Origin: Tannerella sp.
GTDB lineage: Bacteria > Bacteroidota > Bacteroidia > Bacteroidales > Tannerellaceae
Reading direction: 5' to 3'
Length of the DNA stretch: 36,351 nucleotides
Assembly: GCA_031265585.1 (NCBI GenBank)
Contig: JAISCL010000042.1
Location: forward strand, 1-36,351
A program made the translations under genes and the position numbers. Below the pieces are notes generated by a model, which saw nothing but the letters and a program-made list of their open reading frames with translations, did no database searches and was not told the origin of the DNA. Positions 16,380-25,514 of the stretch are shown one piece after another (position 1 is the stretch's first letter; every line of letters begins with the position of its first letter).

Positions 16380-17465
16380 ATGTTTCAATATAGGAGAATC
16401 GCTGTAAAAGTCGGCAGTAATGTGCTGGCACGTCCTGACGGGACGCTGAACATTACACGCATGTCCGCACTGGTTGATCAGATTGCGGAATTGCACCGTA
16501 ACGGCATTGCCGTCGTTTTAATATCTTCGGGTGCGGTCGCTTCCGGACGCAGCGAGATCCGGCCGGACAGGAAGATTGACGCCGTTTCCGCGCGGCAGTT
16601 ATATGCGGCCGTAGGGCAGGCCAAACTGATCAACCGCTACTATGAGCTGTTTCGCGAACACCGCATCCCGTGCGGACAGGTGCTTACAACGAAAGAGAAT
16701 TTCGGTTCCCGCCGTCATTACCTGAATCAGAAGCACTGCATGGAAGTGATGCTTGAATGCGGCGTTATCCCGGTTGTAAATGAAAATGACGCCGTGTCGG
16801 TGACCGAACTGATGTTTACCGATAATGACGAACTGTCGGGACTTATTGCGGCGATGATGAGCATGGATGTACTGGTTATACTCAGCAATGTGGATGGCGT
16901 CTATGACGGCGACCCGTCTGATGCCGGATCGAAAGTCATCAGGGAAATAACCGATTCCCGTCATGCGGTGCCGTCATCCGTTCAGACCGGGAAATCACAG
17001 TTCGGACGTGGCGGCATGTTGACAAAGTGCAGTATCGCCCGGAAAGTGGCGGATGAAGGAATAGCTGTAATTATAGCCAACGGTGCGCGCGACAATATAT
17101 TGCCGGAAGTGCTTAAAGGGGACGGTAGCGTTGTCTGCACGCGCTTTCGTCCGTCATCAAAACCGGTAAGCAATATCAAGAAATGGATTGCCCATTCCGA
17201 AGGATTTGCGAAAGGAAAAGTCTATGTAAACAACGGTGCACGCGATGCCCTGCTTCAACCGAAGGCAACGAGCGTGCTGTTCGTTGGCGTGACACGCATA
17301 GAAGGCGATTTCGAGAAGGACGATATTGTCAGGATCCTCGATGAATCCGGCCGTCAGATCGGCGTAGGATGCGCAGGATATGACAGTGAGGAAGCGTCCG
17401 CACGCATCGGCAGGCGCTCAAACAGGCCGCTTGTTCATTATGATTACCTCTGTCTTGAAGGATAA
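16380..17465 (+). CDS. proB: Glutamate 5-kinase
   Basis: First step of proline synthesis: phosphorylates L-glutamate with ATP in the cytoplasm. The amino acid kinase domain (1-255) shows VKVGSNVLA (9-17), SSGAVASGR (49-57), VVNENDAVS (132-140) and the ATP region [11 protein letters not shown] (169-179). A PUA domain (about 275-355) follows. The 361-residue length is typical of the PUA-bearing form. The next gene, proA, begins 11 bases after the stop. Confidence 0.96.
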   Translation: MFQYRRIAVKVGSNVLARPDGTLNITRMSALVDQIAELHRNGIAVVLISSGAVASGRSEIRPDRKIDAVSARQLYAAVGQAKLINRYYELFREHRIPCGQVLTTKENFGSRRHYLNQKHCMEVMLECGVIPVVNENDAVSVTELMFTDNDELSGLIAAMMSMDVLVILSNVDGVYDGDPSDAGSKVIREITDSRHAVPSSVQTGKSQFGRGGMLTKCSIARKVADEGIAVIIANGARDNILPEVLKGDGSVVCTRFRPSSKPVSNIKKWIAHSEGFAKGKVYVNNGARDALLQPKATSVLFVGVTRIEGDFEKDDIVRILDESGRQIGVGCAGYDSEEASARIGRRSNRPLVHYDYLCLEG

Positions 17466-17476
17466 AAATAACAGTT

Positions 17477-18724
17477 ATGGAATACGAAGACAAAATAAAG
17501 GAAGCTGCCTCGGCAGTGAAAGCGCTGGTAACGGTAAGTGACCTGCGGATCAGCGAAGCGCTTACAGATACGGCTGAAGAGCTGCTGGCGGAAAAAGACT
17601 CCGTTCTGGAAGCAAATCAGGCGGATCTGTTAAAAATGGATCCGTCCGATCCGAAGTATGACCGCCTGAAGCTAACGCCGGAACGTATTGAAGCGATGGC
17701 GAACGATATGAGGCAGGTTGCATGGCTGCCCTCGCCGCTGAATAAGGTGCTGAGCGAATCGGTGCGTCCCAACGGGATGAGGATCCGGAAGGTTTCGGTG
17801 CCTTTCGGGGTGATAGGAGTGATTTATGAAGCGCGTCCCAATGTCACGTTTGATGTTTTTTCCCTGTGTGTAAAATCGGGAAATGTCTGCCTGCTGAAGG
17901 GCGGTTCCGATGCGGACTGCTCAAACCGCGCACTGGTGGCGATCATACACCGGATCTTGAGCAGGCGCCGTATAAATCCTGCCGTATGTACCCTGCTGCC
18001 TCCGGGACATGAAGCGACAACGGCGCTGTTGCAGGCGACCGGACAGATTGACCTGGTCATACCGCGCGGCAGCAGCGCCCTGATTCGTTATGTGCGTGAA
18101 AATGCACGGGTGCCCGTTATTGAGACGGGAGCCGGCATCTGTCATACCTATTTTGATAAAGATGGTGACAGGGAAAAGGGCCGAGGGATTGTGAATAATG
18201 CGAAAACACGCCGCGTCAGCGTATGCAATGCGCTTGACTGCCTGGTTATACACCGCGACCGGCTGGAAGATTTGCCGTATATATGCAGCAAGCTTGCCGG
18301 TAGCCATGTCGTGATCTATGCGGATGAACCCTCCCTGAAAGCCCTGTCCGGACATTATCCGGAATCCCTGCTGCAGCCGTCGACGCCGGAACATTACGGC
18401 ACCGAGTTTATAGATTATAAAATGAGTATACGAACGGTTCATACCCTGGAAGAAGCGCTGGAACACATTGCACGGTACAGTTCCAGGCACAGCGAATGTA
18501 TCATTACCGAATCCGCAAAAGCCGCGCATATTTTTGAGCGGCAGGTCGACGCGGCATGTGTATATACGAATGTCTCCACTGCCTTTACCGACGGTGCGCA
18601 GTTCGGATTCGGGGCGGAAATCGGCATCAGTACGCAGAAAATGCACGCGAGAGGCCCTATGGCATTACCCGAACTGACTACTTACAAATATATAATAGCC
18701 GGGGAAGGACAGGTACGGACATAG
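17477..18724 (+). CDS. proA: Gamma-glutamyl phosphate reductase
   Basis: Second step of proline synthesis: reduces gamma-glutamyl phosphate with NADPH to glutamate semialdehyde. It has the aldehyde dehydrogenase fold. Key stretches are [17 protein letters not shown] (108-124), [11 protein letters not shown] (140-150), and [11 protein letters not shown] (244-254) with C250 as the catalytic cysteine. The [16 protein letters not shown] motif near the C-terminus is conserved in the family. 415 residues, normal length. Co-transcribed with proB. Confidence 0.96.
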   Translation: MEYEDKIKEAASAVKALVTVSDLRISEALTDTAEELLAEKDSVLEANQADLLKMDPSDPKYDRLKLTPERIEAMANDMRQVAWLPSPLNKVLSESVRPNGMRIRKVSVPFGVIGVIYEARPNVTFDVFSLCVKSGNVCLLKGGSDADCSNRALVAIIHRILSRRRINPAVCTLLPPGHEATTALLQATGQIDLVIPRGSSALIRYVRENARVPVIETGAGICHTYFDKDGDREKGRGIVNNAKTRRVSVCNALDCLVIHRDRLEDLPYICSKLAGSHVVIYADEPSLKALSGHYPESLLQPSTPEHYGTEFIDYKMSIRTVHTLEEALEHIARYSSRHSECIITESAKAAHIFERQVDAACVYTNVSTAFTDGAQFGFGAEIGISTQKMHARGPMALPELTTYKYIIAGEGQVRT

Positions 18725-18819
18725 TGCTTTTTTTTAACAGTTAACGGATGCAGCGTTTTCTCAAATCATGCATCTTATTATAGTGTGATATTTTTATTAA
18801 CAATTTAATTTTATGAATT

Positions 18820-19431
18820 ATGAAAAAAGAATCTAAATTAAAACATTTATTTGTATCGTTAGTGATGCTGGGATGTTCGTTCGGCTTTACAGCCTGTGAT
18901 AAAAACAAAGATGATCCGGCAAAGGAACCGCTGTTAACCGATGTTTACGGTAACTATTTAGGTAAAATGACGACGGCTGTTACGCCGGCAACTTATGATA
19001 CCGGGGTAAGTACGGAAGGCGAGGACATTTCGGCAACTGTAAACAATGATACGGTGACTTTTGCAAAATTCCCGGTGGAGAATATTATTAAGGCTATTCT
19101 TCAGGACGTTCCGGAAGAAGGAGTAGGGGCGATTATCGGACTTCTTGGAGATGTTAAGTATGAGATCGGATATAAGGCCGAATTTAATGCCGCTAAAGAT
19201 GGCATTTCCATGACGTTTGATCCGAAACCGCTTATATTGGCAGTTCCTACACCTACACTTACGGGTGAAGTACAATCCGTAACGGTATCTGTTTCGGCAG
19301 ATGAAAAAGGCAGTTATGCCGTTGAGGGGAAAACCCTGAAATTTTCTATCAAGGTAACCGGTGTAACCGTTGATGGCGATGATTTTCCGGTTCCTCCAAT
19401 GACATTCAGTTTCAATATGAATAAGAAATAG
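18820..19431 (+). CDS. Small lipoprotein, DUF4840-like
   Basis: A 203-residue envelope lipoprotein. A long signal peptide ends in FTAC, giving lipidated C26, then an acidic linker. The rest is beta-rich, with a YGNYLGKMTT strand, NNDTVTFAKFPVENIIKAIL, and a C-terminal hairpin ending in PMTFSFNMNKK. It resembles the Bacteroidetes-only DUF4840 family by eye; the family has no established function. It sits between proA and a strong terminator as a single gene. It is probably not linked to proline synthesis. Confidence 0.7.
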   Translation: MKKESKLKHLFVSLVMLGCSFGFTACDKNKDDPAKEPLLTDVYGNYLGKMTTAVTPATYDTGVSTEGEDISATVNNDTVTFAKFPVENIIKAILQDVPEEGVGAIIGLLGDVKYEIGYKAEFNAAKDGISMTFDPKPLILAVPTPTLTGEVQSVTVSVSADEKGSYAVEGKTLKFSIKVTGVTVDGDDFPVPPMTFSFNMNKK

Positions 19432-19453
19432 TTTACTGTAAACTGTTTAAGAG

Positions 19454-19490
19454 AACAGGATCGGCTTTAGTAGTCGATCCTGTTTTTTTT
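19454..19490 (+). terminator. Rho-independent terminator
   Basis: A perfect 10-bp stem (AACAGGATCG with CGATCCTGTT), an 11-base loop and a run of T residues lie just after the DUF4840-like gene. The convergent lipoprotein gene ends beyond it. Confidence 0.88.
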
Positions 19491-19497
19491 ACTGCGG

Positions 19498-20079
19498 TCA
19501 GTATTTTAGAAAAACAATCCAGTACCAGTCCTTCGGATCTCCTGCCCCGACGCTGGGACGGTAGAGATAGACATATGCCGGGGTATCGGCGGAAACCCAG
19601 CTTGTATTCTGAAGATTTTTTATTGCGTCCCATACCGACCGGTAATCGACTTCCGGAGGCATCATTTCGTCATATTCATCATGATACAGAGTTTTAAATC
19701 GGGGCGTTTTTGATGAAATATCAAGCGTGACAAAGGACGACGGCGGTTCTGTTTTTTCCGGAAACGTGCGTTCTCCCTTTCCCAGCCAGACGATGGTTCC
19801 GGCAAACAGTTTTGCCCCGGTTTCCTTATCGTACCAGGCAACGTCGCCGAAGTCCCCGGGCGAGTGATATTCACAAACCGGTTCAAAAGAATCGACAGGG
19901 CGGGGTAATGTTAATGTGTATCCGCCTAAAAAACGGTTTGTGGTATAGTCTACCATAAAGGTAAAAACCATGCCGGCATCGGAGGGACAAACCGTAATTT
20001 CGGGATTCTCCATAGCATCATTACAGCCGTTCAGCATGAAAAGTATAGCTGTTGAAAATAAAAAAAGTTTTGTTCTCAT
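19498..20079 (-). CDS. Hypothetical lipoprotein
   Basis: A 193-residue envelope protein with a signal peptide ending in LNGC (C19 lipidated). The mature part is rich in aromatic residues and beta strands (GGYTLTLPRPVDSFEP, FAGTIVWLGKGER, and WYWIVFLKY at the end). I recognise no family. It stands alone on the minus strand between the proA region and argF', facing away from argF'. It may be a lineage-specific surface lipoprotein. Confidence 0.65.
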   Translation of the reverse strand: MRTKLFLFSTAILFMLNGCNDAMENPEITVCPSDAGMVFTFMVDYTTNRFLGGYTLTLPRPVDSFEPVCEYHSPGDFGDVAWYDKETGAKLFAGTIVWLGKGERTFPEKTEPPSSFVTLDISSKTPRFKTLYHDEYDEMMPPEVDYRSVWDAIKNLQNTSWVSADTPAYVYLYRPSVGAGDPKDWYWIVFLKY

Positions 20080-20161
20080 ATTCTTGTGATTTTATACCTT
20101 ATATGATGAAAAAAACGGGAAAACAGTTGCATGATAAACTGTATTTTGCCATTAATAGTTG

Positions 20162-20169
20162 CAAATATA
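20162..20169 (-). promoter_or_regulatory. -7 box for the hypothetical lipoprotein
   Basis: On the minus strand TATATTTG matches the -7 consensus about 80 bases before the ATG. No clear TTTG is seen at the right distance upstream. A weaker TATTTTG on the plus strand (about 20140) could serve argF'. Confidence 0.35.
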
Positions 20170-20210
20170 GAGGATTTTTCCGAAATTGCGCCCCGTTAAA
20201 AAAAAAGAGT

Positions 20211-21170
20211 ATGAAAAATTTTACAAAAGTACAGGACATCGGGGATCTCAAACAGGCCGTTAAGGAAGCTTTGGTACTGAAAGGCGACCGTTTCGGAAAC
20301 GTTGATCTCGGGAGGAACAAAACCCTGCTGATGATCTTTTTTAATTCGAGCCTCCGTACGCGCCTGAGTACGCAGAAAGCCGCCCTGAACCTGGGCATGC
20401 ATACGATTGTACTGGATCTGAATCAGGGCGCCTGGAAGCTTGAAACCGAACGCGGCGTGATCATGGATGGCGATAAGCCGGAACATCTGCTGGAGGCCAT
20501 ACCGGTGATGGGGTGTTACTGTGACCTGATCGGCGTCCGTTCGTTTGCACGGTTTGAAAGTAAGGAGGATGATTATAATGAAGTAATCCTTAATCAGTTT
20601 ATACGGTATTCGGGACGTCCGGTCTTCAGCATGGAGGCGGCCACGCGCCATCCGCTGCAAAGTTTTGCAGACCTGATCACAATTGAGGAATATAAAAAAA
20701 CGGAGCGTCCGAAAGTGGTCATGACCTGGGCGCCGCATCCGCGTGCACTTCCGCAGGCTGTTCCCAACAGCTTCGCCGAATGGATGAATGTGACGGATTA
20801 TGAATTTGTGATTACACATCCCGAGGGCTATGAACTGGATCCGGCGTTTGTCGGTCGTGCGCAGGTGGAATATGACCAGCGCAGGGCATTCGAAGGGGCT
20901 GATTTTATTTACGCCAAAAACTGGGCGGCCTACAGAGACCCCCATTACGGACAGATACTCAGTACAGACCGCTCCTGGACGGTCGATGCGGCGAAAATGG
21001 CCTTGACGGATAACGCCTGTTTCATGCACTGCCTTCCCGTACGCCGCAATATGATTGTGACGGACAGTGTCATTGAAAGTCCGCAAAGTATTGTCATTCC
21101 CGAAGCTGCAAACCGTGAGATTTCAGCTCAGGCCGTCCTGAAAAGAATGCTGGAAAGCCTTGAGAGTTGA
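20211..21170 (+). CDS. argF': N-succinylornithine carbamoyltransferase
   Basis: Transfers a carbamoyl group from carbamoyl phosphate to an N-acylated ornithine in the Bacteroidetes version of arginine synthesis. The carbamoyl phosphate motif reads FFNSSLRTRLST (43-54), and FMHCLPVRRN (271-280) holds the HCLP signature. Residue 90 is Pro (GDKPEHLLEAIP). In the Bacteroides fragilis enzyme P90 gives preference for N-succinylornithine, while Glu at the matching site gives N-acetylornithine. This predicts the succinyl form. I chose the ATG that gives 319 residues, the family length; the longer upstream frame has no homologous content. Confidence 0.93.
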   Translation: MKNFTKVQDIGDLKQAVKEALVLKGDRFGNVDLGRNKTLLMIFFNSSLRTRLSTQKAALNLGMHTIVLDLNQGAWKLETERGVIMDGDKPEHLLEAIPVMGCYCDLIGVRSFARFESKEDDYNEVILNQFIRYSGRPVFSMEAATRHPLQSFADLITIEEYKKTERPKVVMTWAPHPRALPQAVPNSFAEWMNVTDYEFVITHPEGYELDPAFVGRAQVEYDQRRAFEGADFIYAKNWAAYRDPHYGQILSTDRSWTVDAAKMALTDNACFMHCLPVRRNMIVTDSVIESPQSIVIPEAANREISAQAVLKRMLESLES

Positions 21171-21187
21171 AAGTTAATTTTCAACTC
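21164..21187. terminator. Hairpin between convergent argF' and DUF3467 genes
   Basis: A 9-bp perfect stem (GAGTTGAAA with TTTCAACTC) and a 6-base loop overlap the argF' stop codon and end one base before the DUF3467 stop. No long T tract, so it is a modest terminator at best. Confidence 0.45.
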
Positions 21188-21188
21188 A

Positions 21189-21509
21189 TTAAGCTTCCCC
21201 CGGTATGCCTCCTATGGGCGGGATGAGTTCACCGAACGAACTGTTGCCGATGCCCCCGTTTTTAGTCATATCGTCATACTTCTGTATGTTATCCTGCAGG
21301 GCATAGAGCAGTCTTTTTGCATTGTCCGGAGTCAGGATAATACGGCTTTTTACCTTTGCTTTCTGCGTGCCGGGCACGATGCGTATGAAATCAATTATAA
21401 ACTCCGATGAAGAATGTGCGATGATCGCCAGGTTGGAATAAGTGCCCTGCGCTACTTCGTCTGTCAGTTCTACCTGAATCTGGTTTTGTTTCTGATTGTT
21501 ATTGTCCAT
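21189..21509 (-). CDS. DUF3467 protein
   Basis: A 106-residue cytoplasmic protein of the widespread DUF3467 family. The body reads QVELTDEVAQGTYSNLAIIAHSSSEFIIDFIRIVPG, followed by AKVKSRIILTPDNAKRLLYALQDNI, the characteristic strand-strand-helix layout. Function is unknown. I use the ATG before DNNNQKQN; an upstream in-frame start lies before the probable -7 box (TATTTTTG, 21553-21546 on the minus strand). Convergent with argF'. Confidence 0.85.
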   Translation of the reverse strand: MDNNNQKQNQIQVELTDEVAQGTYSNLAIIAHSSSEFIIDFIRIVPGTQKAKVKSRIILTPDNAKRLLYALQDNIQKYDDMTKNGGIGNSSFGELIPPIGGIPGEA

Positions 21510-21572
21510 ATATAAGATTGTTTTTAATTCTGTCGCTTTCGGCGACAAAAATACATTTTACTTTTGAAAAAA

Positions 21573-21603
21573 TTTGCCTCTTTCAAAAAAATCATTAGTT
21601 TTG
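21573..21603 (+). promoter_or_regulatory. Promoter of the DUF4831-POT unit
   Basis: TTTG (21573-21576), a 19-base spacer and TAGTTTTG (21596-21603) match the consensus. The leader before the ATG at 21638 is about 30 bases. Confidence 0.7.
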
Positions 21604-21637
21604 TGCTGTTTTTTTGATAAATACTGAACCGTTAAGA

Positions 21638-22708
21638 ATGAAAATAAAAATAACATTAGTCAGTTTATTCCTGTGCGCCCTGGGAGCAGCAGCACAAACG
21701 AAAGTAGAAAAAATAGTGCCGACAAAAGCGTCGGGAGACGGCGTGACTTATTTCCTGCCCAAAACGTCCTTTGTGGTGAATGCGGAAATTACAAAAGTAA
21801 CGGTAAAAGCCGGACCTTATTACCGCTACGCAGAACGTTACCTGGGTGTGAAAGACGTTGCAACGGAAGACATTGTCTATCATGAGCTGGGAAAGATCAC
21901 CTTGCAGAGTAAAGGCATTCCCGATCCCGATAATATGTATAGAATCGAATTCAGGCAAAAAACGGTGGCGCCTTTTGCCTGTCTCACGCCGGACGGCCTG
22001 TTATGCGCCATCAACGAAGTCTATGTTCCCGAAGAACGGCCGGAAGACGCGAAAGTCGATAAGGGCGCTTCCACTGTACCGCCGGCTTCTTCGGTTTATA
22101 CGGAAGACCTGCTGATGGCCGGTTCGGTTGCCCGGCAGGCTGAGGTAGCGGCCAAACAGATCTACCGCTTGCGGGAAAGCCGCACCGATATACTGACCGG
22201 TGACGCCGATAACCTGCCACCGGACGGCGAGGCCATGAAAATCGTTATCTCAAAGCTGGAAGACCAGGAAAAGGCCCTGACGAAACTTTTTACAGGTACG
22301 GAAACGCGCGAAACGGCCTATTATGACGTTTCCATCATGCCGGAAGACGAACTGGAACACGAAGTCCTGTTCCGTTTCTCGTCAAAACTCGGCATTCTGG
22401 ACGATGACGATTTGGCGGGCGAACCTGTTTATATGAATCTGACAGCGCTGGAACGTGCGCCCGAACTTGATCCGAAAGAAGCGGAAAAGAAAGCGAAGCT
22501 ACTCAAGGGAGCTGTCGTGTATAATGTTCCGGGAAGGGCGCGGGTGGAGATCCTGCGTAATAACAGGAGTATCCTGAAAAGGGATGTGCCGGTTGTTCAG
22601 TTTGGCACGCAGGAGGCGCTGGCTCCGGTCATTCTGGAAGACAAAAAGGAGCCGGTAAAAGTTGTTTTTTATCCGGAAACGGGTGCAATCCGTCAAATTA
22701 CAAAGTAG
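21638..22708 (+). CDS. DUF4831 family exported protein
   Basis: A 356-residue protein with a type I signal peptide (cleavage after AAA19, before QTKVEK). The mature sequence matches the Bacteroidetes DUF4831 family: YFLPKTSFVVNAEITKVTVKAGPYYRYAERYLGV at the start, an AxxIYRLRESRTDILTGDADNLPPDG helix-loop in the middle and YNVPGRARVEIL near the end. Function unknown; it is expected in the periplasm. It lies 24 bases before the POT transporter gene, so the two are likely co-transcribed. The start is set by the promoter and the signal peptide. Confidence 0.83.
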   Translation: MKIKITLVSLFLCALGAAAQTKVEKIVPTKASGDGVTYFLPKTSFVVNAEITKVTVKAGPYYRYAERYLGVKDVATEDIVYHELGKITLQSKGIPDPDNMYRIEFRQKTVAPFACLTPDGLLCAINEVYVPEERPEDAKVDKGASTVPPASSVYTEDLLMAGSVARQAEVAAKQIYRLRESRTDILTGDADNLPPDGEAMKIVISKLEDQEKALTKLFTGTETRETAYYDVSIMPEDELEHEVLFRFSSKLGILDDDDLAGEPVYMNLTALERAPELDPKEAEKKAKLLKGAVVYNVPGRARVEILRNNRSILKRDVPVVQFGTQEALAPVILEDKKEPVKVVFYPETGAIRQITK

Positions 22709-22732
22709 CTAATAACTTAAATTTTATCTCAC

Positions 22733-24295
22733 ATGTTTAAAGATCATCCTAAAGGATTACTTGGTGCGGCGCTCTCAAATATGGGCGAGCGTTTTGGCTT
22801 TTATATCATGATGGCCATTCTGACATTATTCATTTCTGCCAAGTTCGGCTTGTCGGAAACTACAACCGGATTAATTTATTCCGTTTTTTATGCTTCCATT
22901 TACCTGTTGGCGCTGGTCGGCGGACTGGTAGCCGATAAAACGAAAAATTATAAGGGCACGATACTTGCCGGTATTGTCCTGATGGCTGCCGGCTATCTGA
23001 TTATCGCGATTCCCACGCCGACTCCCGTGCCGAGTATGAGGCTGTACCTGACGATAACCTGTGCGGGACTTCTGGTGATTTCGTTCGGCAACGGGCTGTT
23101 TAAGGGAAATCTTCAGGCGCTGGTCGGACAGATGTATGATAATCCCCGGTATGCGGCTAAAAGGGATGCCGGATTCCAGATCTTTTACATGTTTATAAAC
23201 ATCGGCGCCATGTTTGCCCCCTTTATTGCGATTGGAGTGCGTAACTGGTGGCTGAAAGTGCACAACTTTGATTATAACGCCTCCCTTCCCGAATTATGCC
23301 ATCAGTACATTGCAAAGGGGAATGCGATGCCGGTGGAATCGATGGAACGCCTGGTGAAATATGCGAACGGCGCTTCGCTTGACGGTTCTGCCGTTACGGA
23401 TTTAACGGCCTTCTCCAACAGTTACCTGGATGTGTTTAATGTCGGTTTCCAGTATGCATTTGCGGCTGCTATTATAGCGATGCTGATCTCTCTCGTTATT
23501 TATATCGTAAACCGGAAGACCTTCCCGGATCCTGCTGGTAAAGCGGCTGTTGCGGAAAAAGGCGCCGTCAAAATATCAAAAGAGGAAATAAAAATGAACG
23601 CCCGGGAGATCAGGCAGCGTATTCTCGCCCTGTTTGCCGTCTTTGGCGTAGTCATCTTTTTTTGGCTGTCTTTCCACCAGAACGGTTATTCACTGACTTA
23701 TTTTGCACGGGATTATGTGAATCTGGATATCATCAATATTGACCTGGGATTTACCAGTATTAAGGGTGCAGAGATTTTCCAGAGTGTCAATCCTTTCTTT
23801 GTCGTCTTGCTTACTCCGTTGATCATGTGGATATTCGGCGCTTTAAGCCGGCGGAAAAAGGAACTGTCTACCCCGAGGAAAATAGCGATCGGTATGGGGA
23901 TTGCCGCTCTGGCGTATGTGTTCTTGATGATCTTTTCATTCGCCTTGCCGGCTAAGGAATCACTGGCAACGATGAGCGCTGAAGGATTGGCCGCTATGCG
24001 TGTCAGTCCGTGGGTAATGGTTGTTTTGTATTTTATTCTTACCGTAGCAGAGCTGTTTATCTCTCCGCTCGGTCTGTCCTTTGTATCGAAGGTGGCTCCT
24101 CCGCATTTGCAGGGTCTGATGCAGGGATGCTGGCTGGCTGCTACAGCTGTCGGTAATTCCATCCTGTTTATCGGAGGAATCCTGTATACAAATGTGCCGT
24201 TGTGGATCTGCTGGCTCGTGTTTGCCGGAGCTACCGGTCTGTCCATGATTGTCATGCTTGGCATGGTAAAATGGCTTGAGCGCGTAGCCAAATAA
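22733..24295 (+). CDS. POT/PTR family peptide transporter
   Basis: Proton-coupled uptake of di- and tripeptides across the inner membrane. About 12-14 hydrophobic helices are visible. The family motif on helix 1 appears as GERFGFY (18-24), and the PTR2 signature as FYMFINIGAM (151-160). A hydrophilic loop with GKAAVAEKGAVKISKEEIKMN (about 268-288) splits the two halves. The 520-residue length is usual. It probably shares the DUF4831 promoter. Substrate range cannot be told from the sequence. Confidence 0.92.
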   Translation: MFKDHPKGLLGAALSNMGERFGFYIMMAILTLFISAKFGLSETTTGLIYSVFYASIYLLALVGGLVADKTKNYKGTILAGIVLMAAGYLIIAIPTPTPVPSMRLYLTITCAGLLVISFGNGLFKGNLQALVGQMYDNPRYAAKRDAGFQIFYMFINIGAMFAPFIAIGVRNWWLKVHNFDYNASLPELCHQYIAKGNAMPVESMERLVKYANGASLDGSAVTDLTAFSNSYLDVFNVGFQYAFAAAIIAMLISLVIYIVNRKTFPDPAGKAAVAEKGAVKISKEEIKMNAREIRQRILALFAVFGVVIFFWLSFHQNGYSLTYFARDYVNLDIINIDLGFTSIKGAEIFQSVNPFFVVLLTPLIMWIFGALSRRKKELSTPRKIAIGMGIAALAYVFLMIFSFALPAKESLATMSAEGLAAMRVSPWVMVVLYFILTVAELFISPLGLSFVSKVAPPHLQGLMQGCWLAATAVGNSILFIGGILYTNVPLWICWLVFAGATGLSMIVMLGMVKWLERVAK

Positions 24296-24303
24296 ACGGT
24301 TTT

Positions 24304-24345
24304 ATGCTGCGGAATCTAACCTGAATGCTGCGGCTTCTAACTTGG
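24304..24345 (+). repeat. Two adjacent imperfect 21-bp tandem repeats
   Basis: Units 24304-24324 and 24325-24345 both begin ATGCTGCGG and share 17 of 21 bases. A third, more diverged copy may follow. In one plus-strand frame they read as seven-residue units (AAESNLN, AAASNLE), but there is no start codon. Confidence 0.6.
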
Positions 24346-24359
24346 AAGCCGTTACTTTT
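24331..24359 (+). terminator. Probable terminator after the POT transporter
   Basis: CGGCTTC and GAAGCCG form a 7-bp stem with a 7-base loop, followed by TTACTTTTA. It sits between the convergent POT and nadD genes and overlaps the second tandem repeat. Confidence 0.45.
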
Positions 24360-24927
24360 AGCCTGGATTCTGTGGAATGAAAATATCCCGGATTTTTTCG
24401 GGAAGAAAGAAACGGATATCTTTGCCTTCCTGAATGGCCTGGCGTATAAAAGTGGATGATATTTCCAGCAGGGGAGCATCCACTTTTGTAGTATTTGTGT
24501 ATCCTTCGGGAATCGTTGTTTCATGATCTTTCCGGGGATAAATAATGACAGGAAATTCATTCACTAACTCTTCATGATTTTTCCAGCTTGACATTCTGTT
24601 CCAGTTGTCGGCACCCATAATTAGCTGGAATGTTTTATCCGGAAACTGTCTTCGCAGCTCCCGTAATGTTGTGATGGTGTAAGAGGGACGCGGCAGTTTA
24701 AACTCAAAGTCGCTGGCTTTGAATCCGGGATAACCCTCAATGGCGGCTTCTACCATTCGGAGCCGTTTGTTTTCATCCATCAAACCGGATTTTTTCTTCA
24801 ATGGATTTTGCGGTGATACAAGAAACCATAATTCGTCCAGGTCGCAAAATTCACACAGCCAGTTTGCCAGCGCTAAATGACCGATATGAATCGGATTGAA
24901 TGAACCGGGAAATATGCCGACCGTCAT
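24358..24927 (-). CDS. nadD: Nicotinate-nucleotide adenylyltransferase
   Basis: NAD synthesis: joins AMP from ATP to nicotinate mononucleotide. The nucleotidyltransferase signature GSFNPIHIGH spans residues 8-17 and ISSTFIR spans 156-162. The 189-residue length is normal. Its ATG overlaps the gmk stop by 4 bases (ATGA), so it is the last gene of a yicC-gmk-nadD operon, an arrangement common in Bacteroidales. Confidence 0.95.
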   Translation of the reverse strand: MTVGIFPGSFNPIHIGHLALANWLCEFCDLDELWFLVSPQNPLKKKSGLMDENKRLRMVEAAIEGYPGFKASDFEFKLPRPSYTITTLRELRRQFPDKTFQLIMGADNWNRMSSWKNHEELVNEFPVIIYPRKDHETTIPEGYTNTTKVDAPLLEISSTFIRQAIQEGKDIRFFLPEKIRDIFIPQNPG

Positions 24928-25499
24928 TTTTCAGATCCTATAAAATTCCGGACAATCTTCAAGGCTTCCTCCTGCGTCTTTATAAGACTGTCATTGATGA
25001 TGATCACATCAAATGCAGGTGCGAAACTTAATTCATATTCCGCCTTTTCCAGGCGGTCTTCTATGATTTCAGGCGCATCCGTGCCGCGTTTTTCGAGACG
25101 TCTGCGTAATTCGTCCATGGAAGGAGGCTGTATAAAAACCGACAGTGCACGGTCGCCGTAAAACTTTTTGATGTTACATCCGCCGACCACATCCACATCG
25201 AAAACAACACTCTTTCCGGCACCGGTGATACGTTCAACTTCACTTTTCAGTGTCCCGTAGAACTTGTCTTTATACACTTCCTCATATTCCAGAAAATCGC
25301 CGTTTTCTATGTGTGAACGGAATTCTTCCGGTGTGAAAAAATAATAATCCACTCCATCCCGTTCATTTCCGCGTGGTGCACGGCTTGTTGCGGAGATGGA
25401 AAACTGCAGGGGCAGGCCCTGCAGTAACAGATAATGTATGACAGAACTTTTGCCCGAACCGGAAGGCGCCGAAAATATAACCGGTTTTCCTGTTTCCAT
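24924..25499 (-). CDS. gmk: Guanylate kinase
   Basis: Phosphorylates GMP to GDP with ATP in the cytoplasm. The P-loop APSGSGKSS spans residues 11-19; the GMP-binding part includes SATSRAPRGNERDGVDYYF (about 36-54). The lid region reads RRRLEKRGTDAPEIIEDRL. 191 residues. The gene starts 15 bases after yicC and overlaps nadD. Confidence 0.96.
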   Translation of the reverse strand: METGKPVIFSAPSGSGKSSVIHYLLLQGLPLQFSISATSRAPRGNERDGVDYYFFTPEEFRSHIENGDFLEYEEVYKDKFYGTLKSEVERITGAGKSVVFDVDVVGGCNIKKFYGDRALSVFIQPPSMDELRRRLEKRGTDAPEIIEDRLEKAEYELSFAPAFDVIIINDSLIKTQEEALKIVRNFIGSEK

Positions 25500-25514
25500 A
25501 TAAACGGTATGTTT

